DNA of 5,476 nt from Deltaproteobacteria bacterium (lineage in GTDB: Bacteria > Desulfobacterota > Desulfovibrionia > Desulfovibrionales > Desulfovibrionaceae). Position numbers and translations under genes: made by a program. The notes under the pieces were generated by a model that was not told the origin of the DNA, did not search any database, and saw only the letters and a program-made list of their open reading frames with translations. The stretch spans positions 1 through 5,476 of the forward strand of contig JAJBSY010000274.1 in NCBI GenBank assembly GCA_020861205.1, in the 5' to 3' direction. This document shows positions 5,376-5,476 of the stretch, piece by piece; position 1 is the stretch's first letter, and every line of letters starts with the position of its first letter.

Positions 5376-5476
5376 TTGCACGACCCCGAATACCGGCGGC
5401 AGCCGGTCGTATATATCCGAATTTCTGAAGATTCCGCCGGGCGGCTTCCAGAAATTGTCAAGGATGCTTCCATTGC
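5376..5476 (+). CDS. 5' end of an unidentified gene with a TTG start (partial, cut by right edge)
   Basis: TTG (5376-5378) follows a full AAGGAG ribosome site (5363-5368) by 7 bases and opens a frame that stays open to the window end: 33 complete codons beginning HDPEYRRQPVVYIRI after the start and including SAGRLPEIVKDASI. The charged, alternating character looks like a soluble protein. A near-consensus promoter lies just upstream. A second frame from ATG at 5356 is also open to the edge and cannot be fully excluded, but its ribosome site is poorer and its product looks less natural. The family is not recognised from this piece. Confidence 0.45.
   Translation, partial: MHDPEYRRQPVVYIRISEDSAGRLPEIVKDASI

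Overview
This high-GC window looks like chromosomal DNA of a sulfate-reducing deltaproteobacterium of the Desulfovibrio type. That is an inference from base composition, strong G/C third-position bias, a GlcD/GlcF-type 2-hydroxyacid dehydrogenase pair, and a divergent dCache chemoreceptor. No rRNA or other taxonomic marker is present, so the assignment is soft.

Layout. Positions 2-85 (+) appear to be the last 27 codons of an unidentified gene that runs in from the left edge. Facing it, on the minus strand, is a two-gene operon. glcD (1272-2645) encodes an FAD-linked 2-hydroxyacid (D-lactate/glycolate) dehydrogenase, and glcF (134-1270) encodes its partner, a protein with two [4Fe-4S] clusters and two CCG domains. 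One base separates the glcD stop from the glcF start. The space 2646-3059 between glcD and the divergent chemoreceptor gene holds a candidate glcD promoter with dyad symmetry, a 126-bp mobile-element-like repeat (copy A, 2732-2857), a sigma70-like promoter and a sigma28-like promoter. The chemoreceptor gene (3060-5177, 705 aa) encodes a membrane protein with a periplasmic dCache domain, a HAMP-like segment and a markedly degenerate MCP signalling hairpin. A second repeat (copy B, 5160-5284) sits over its stop codon. It is followed by a near-consensus sigma70 promoter (5301-5328) and the probable TTG start of a gene that runs off the right edge.

Main discovery candidate: the two repeats are about 87% identical, lie in the same orientation, and end in 17-18 bp inverted repeats. 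Each is flanked by a near-perfect 8-bp direct repeat, as expected of a MITE-like non-autonomous transposon. Between the copies several arm differences keep base pairing, including one full compensatory change, so a folded cloverleaf-like form may be under selection. Joining the flanks of copy B suggests that the insertion replaced the last four codons and stop of the chemoreceptor gene with five codons and a stop of its own.

How the genes might work together: the operon would oxidise lactate or glycolate and pass electrons to the membrane pool, a central energy route in these organisms. The divergent receptor may sense an external compound, but it lacks residues that define the amino-acid-binding dCache class and several residues needed for normal CheA coupling. 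Any functional link to the dehydrogenase is only suggested by position.
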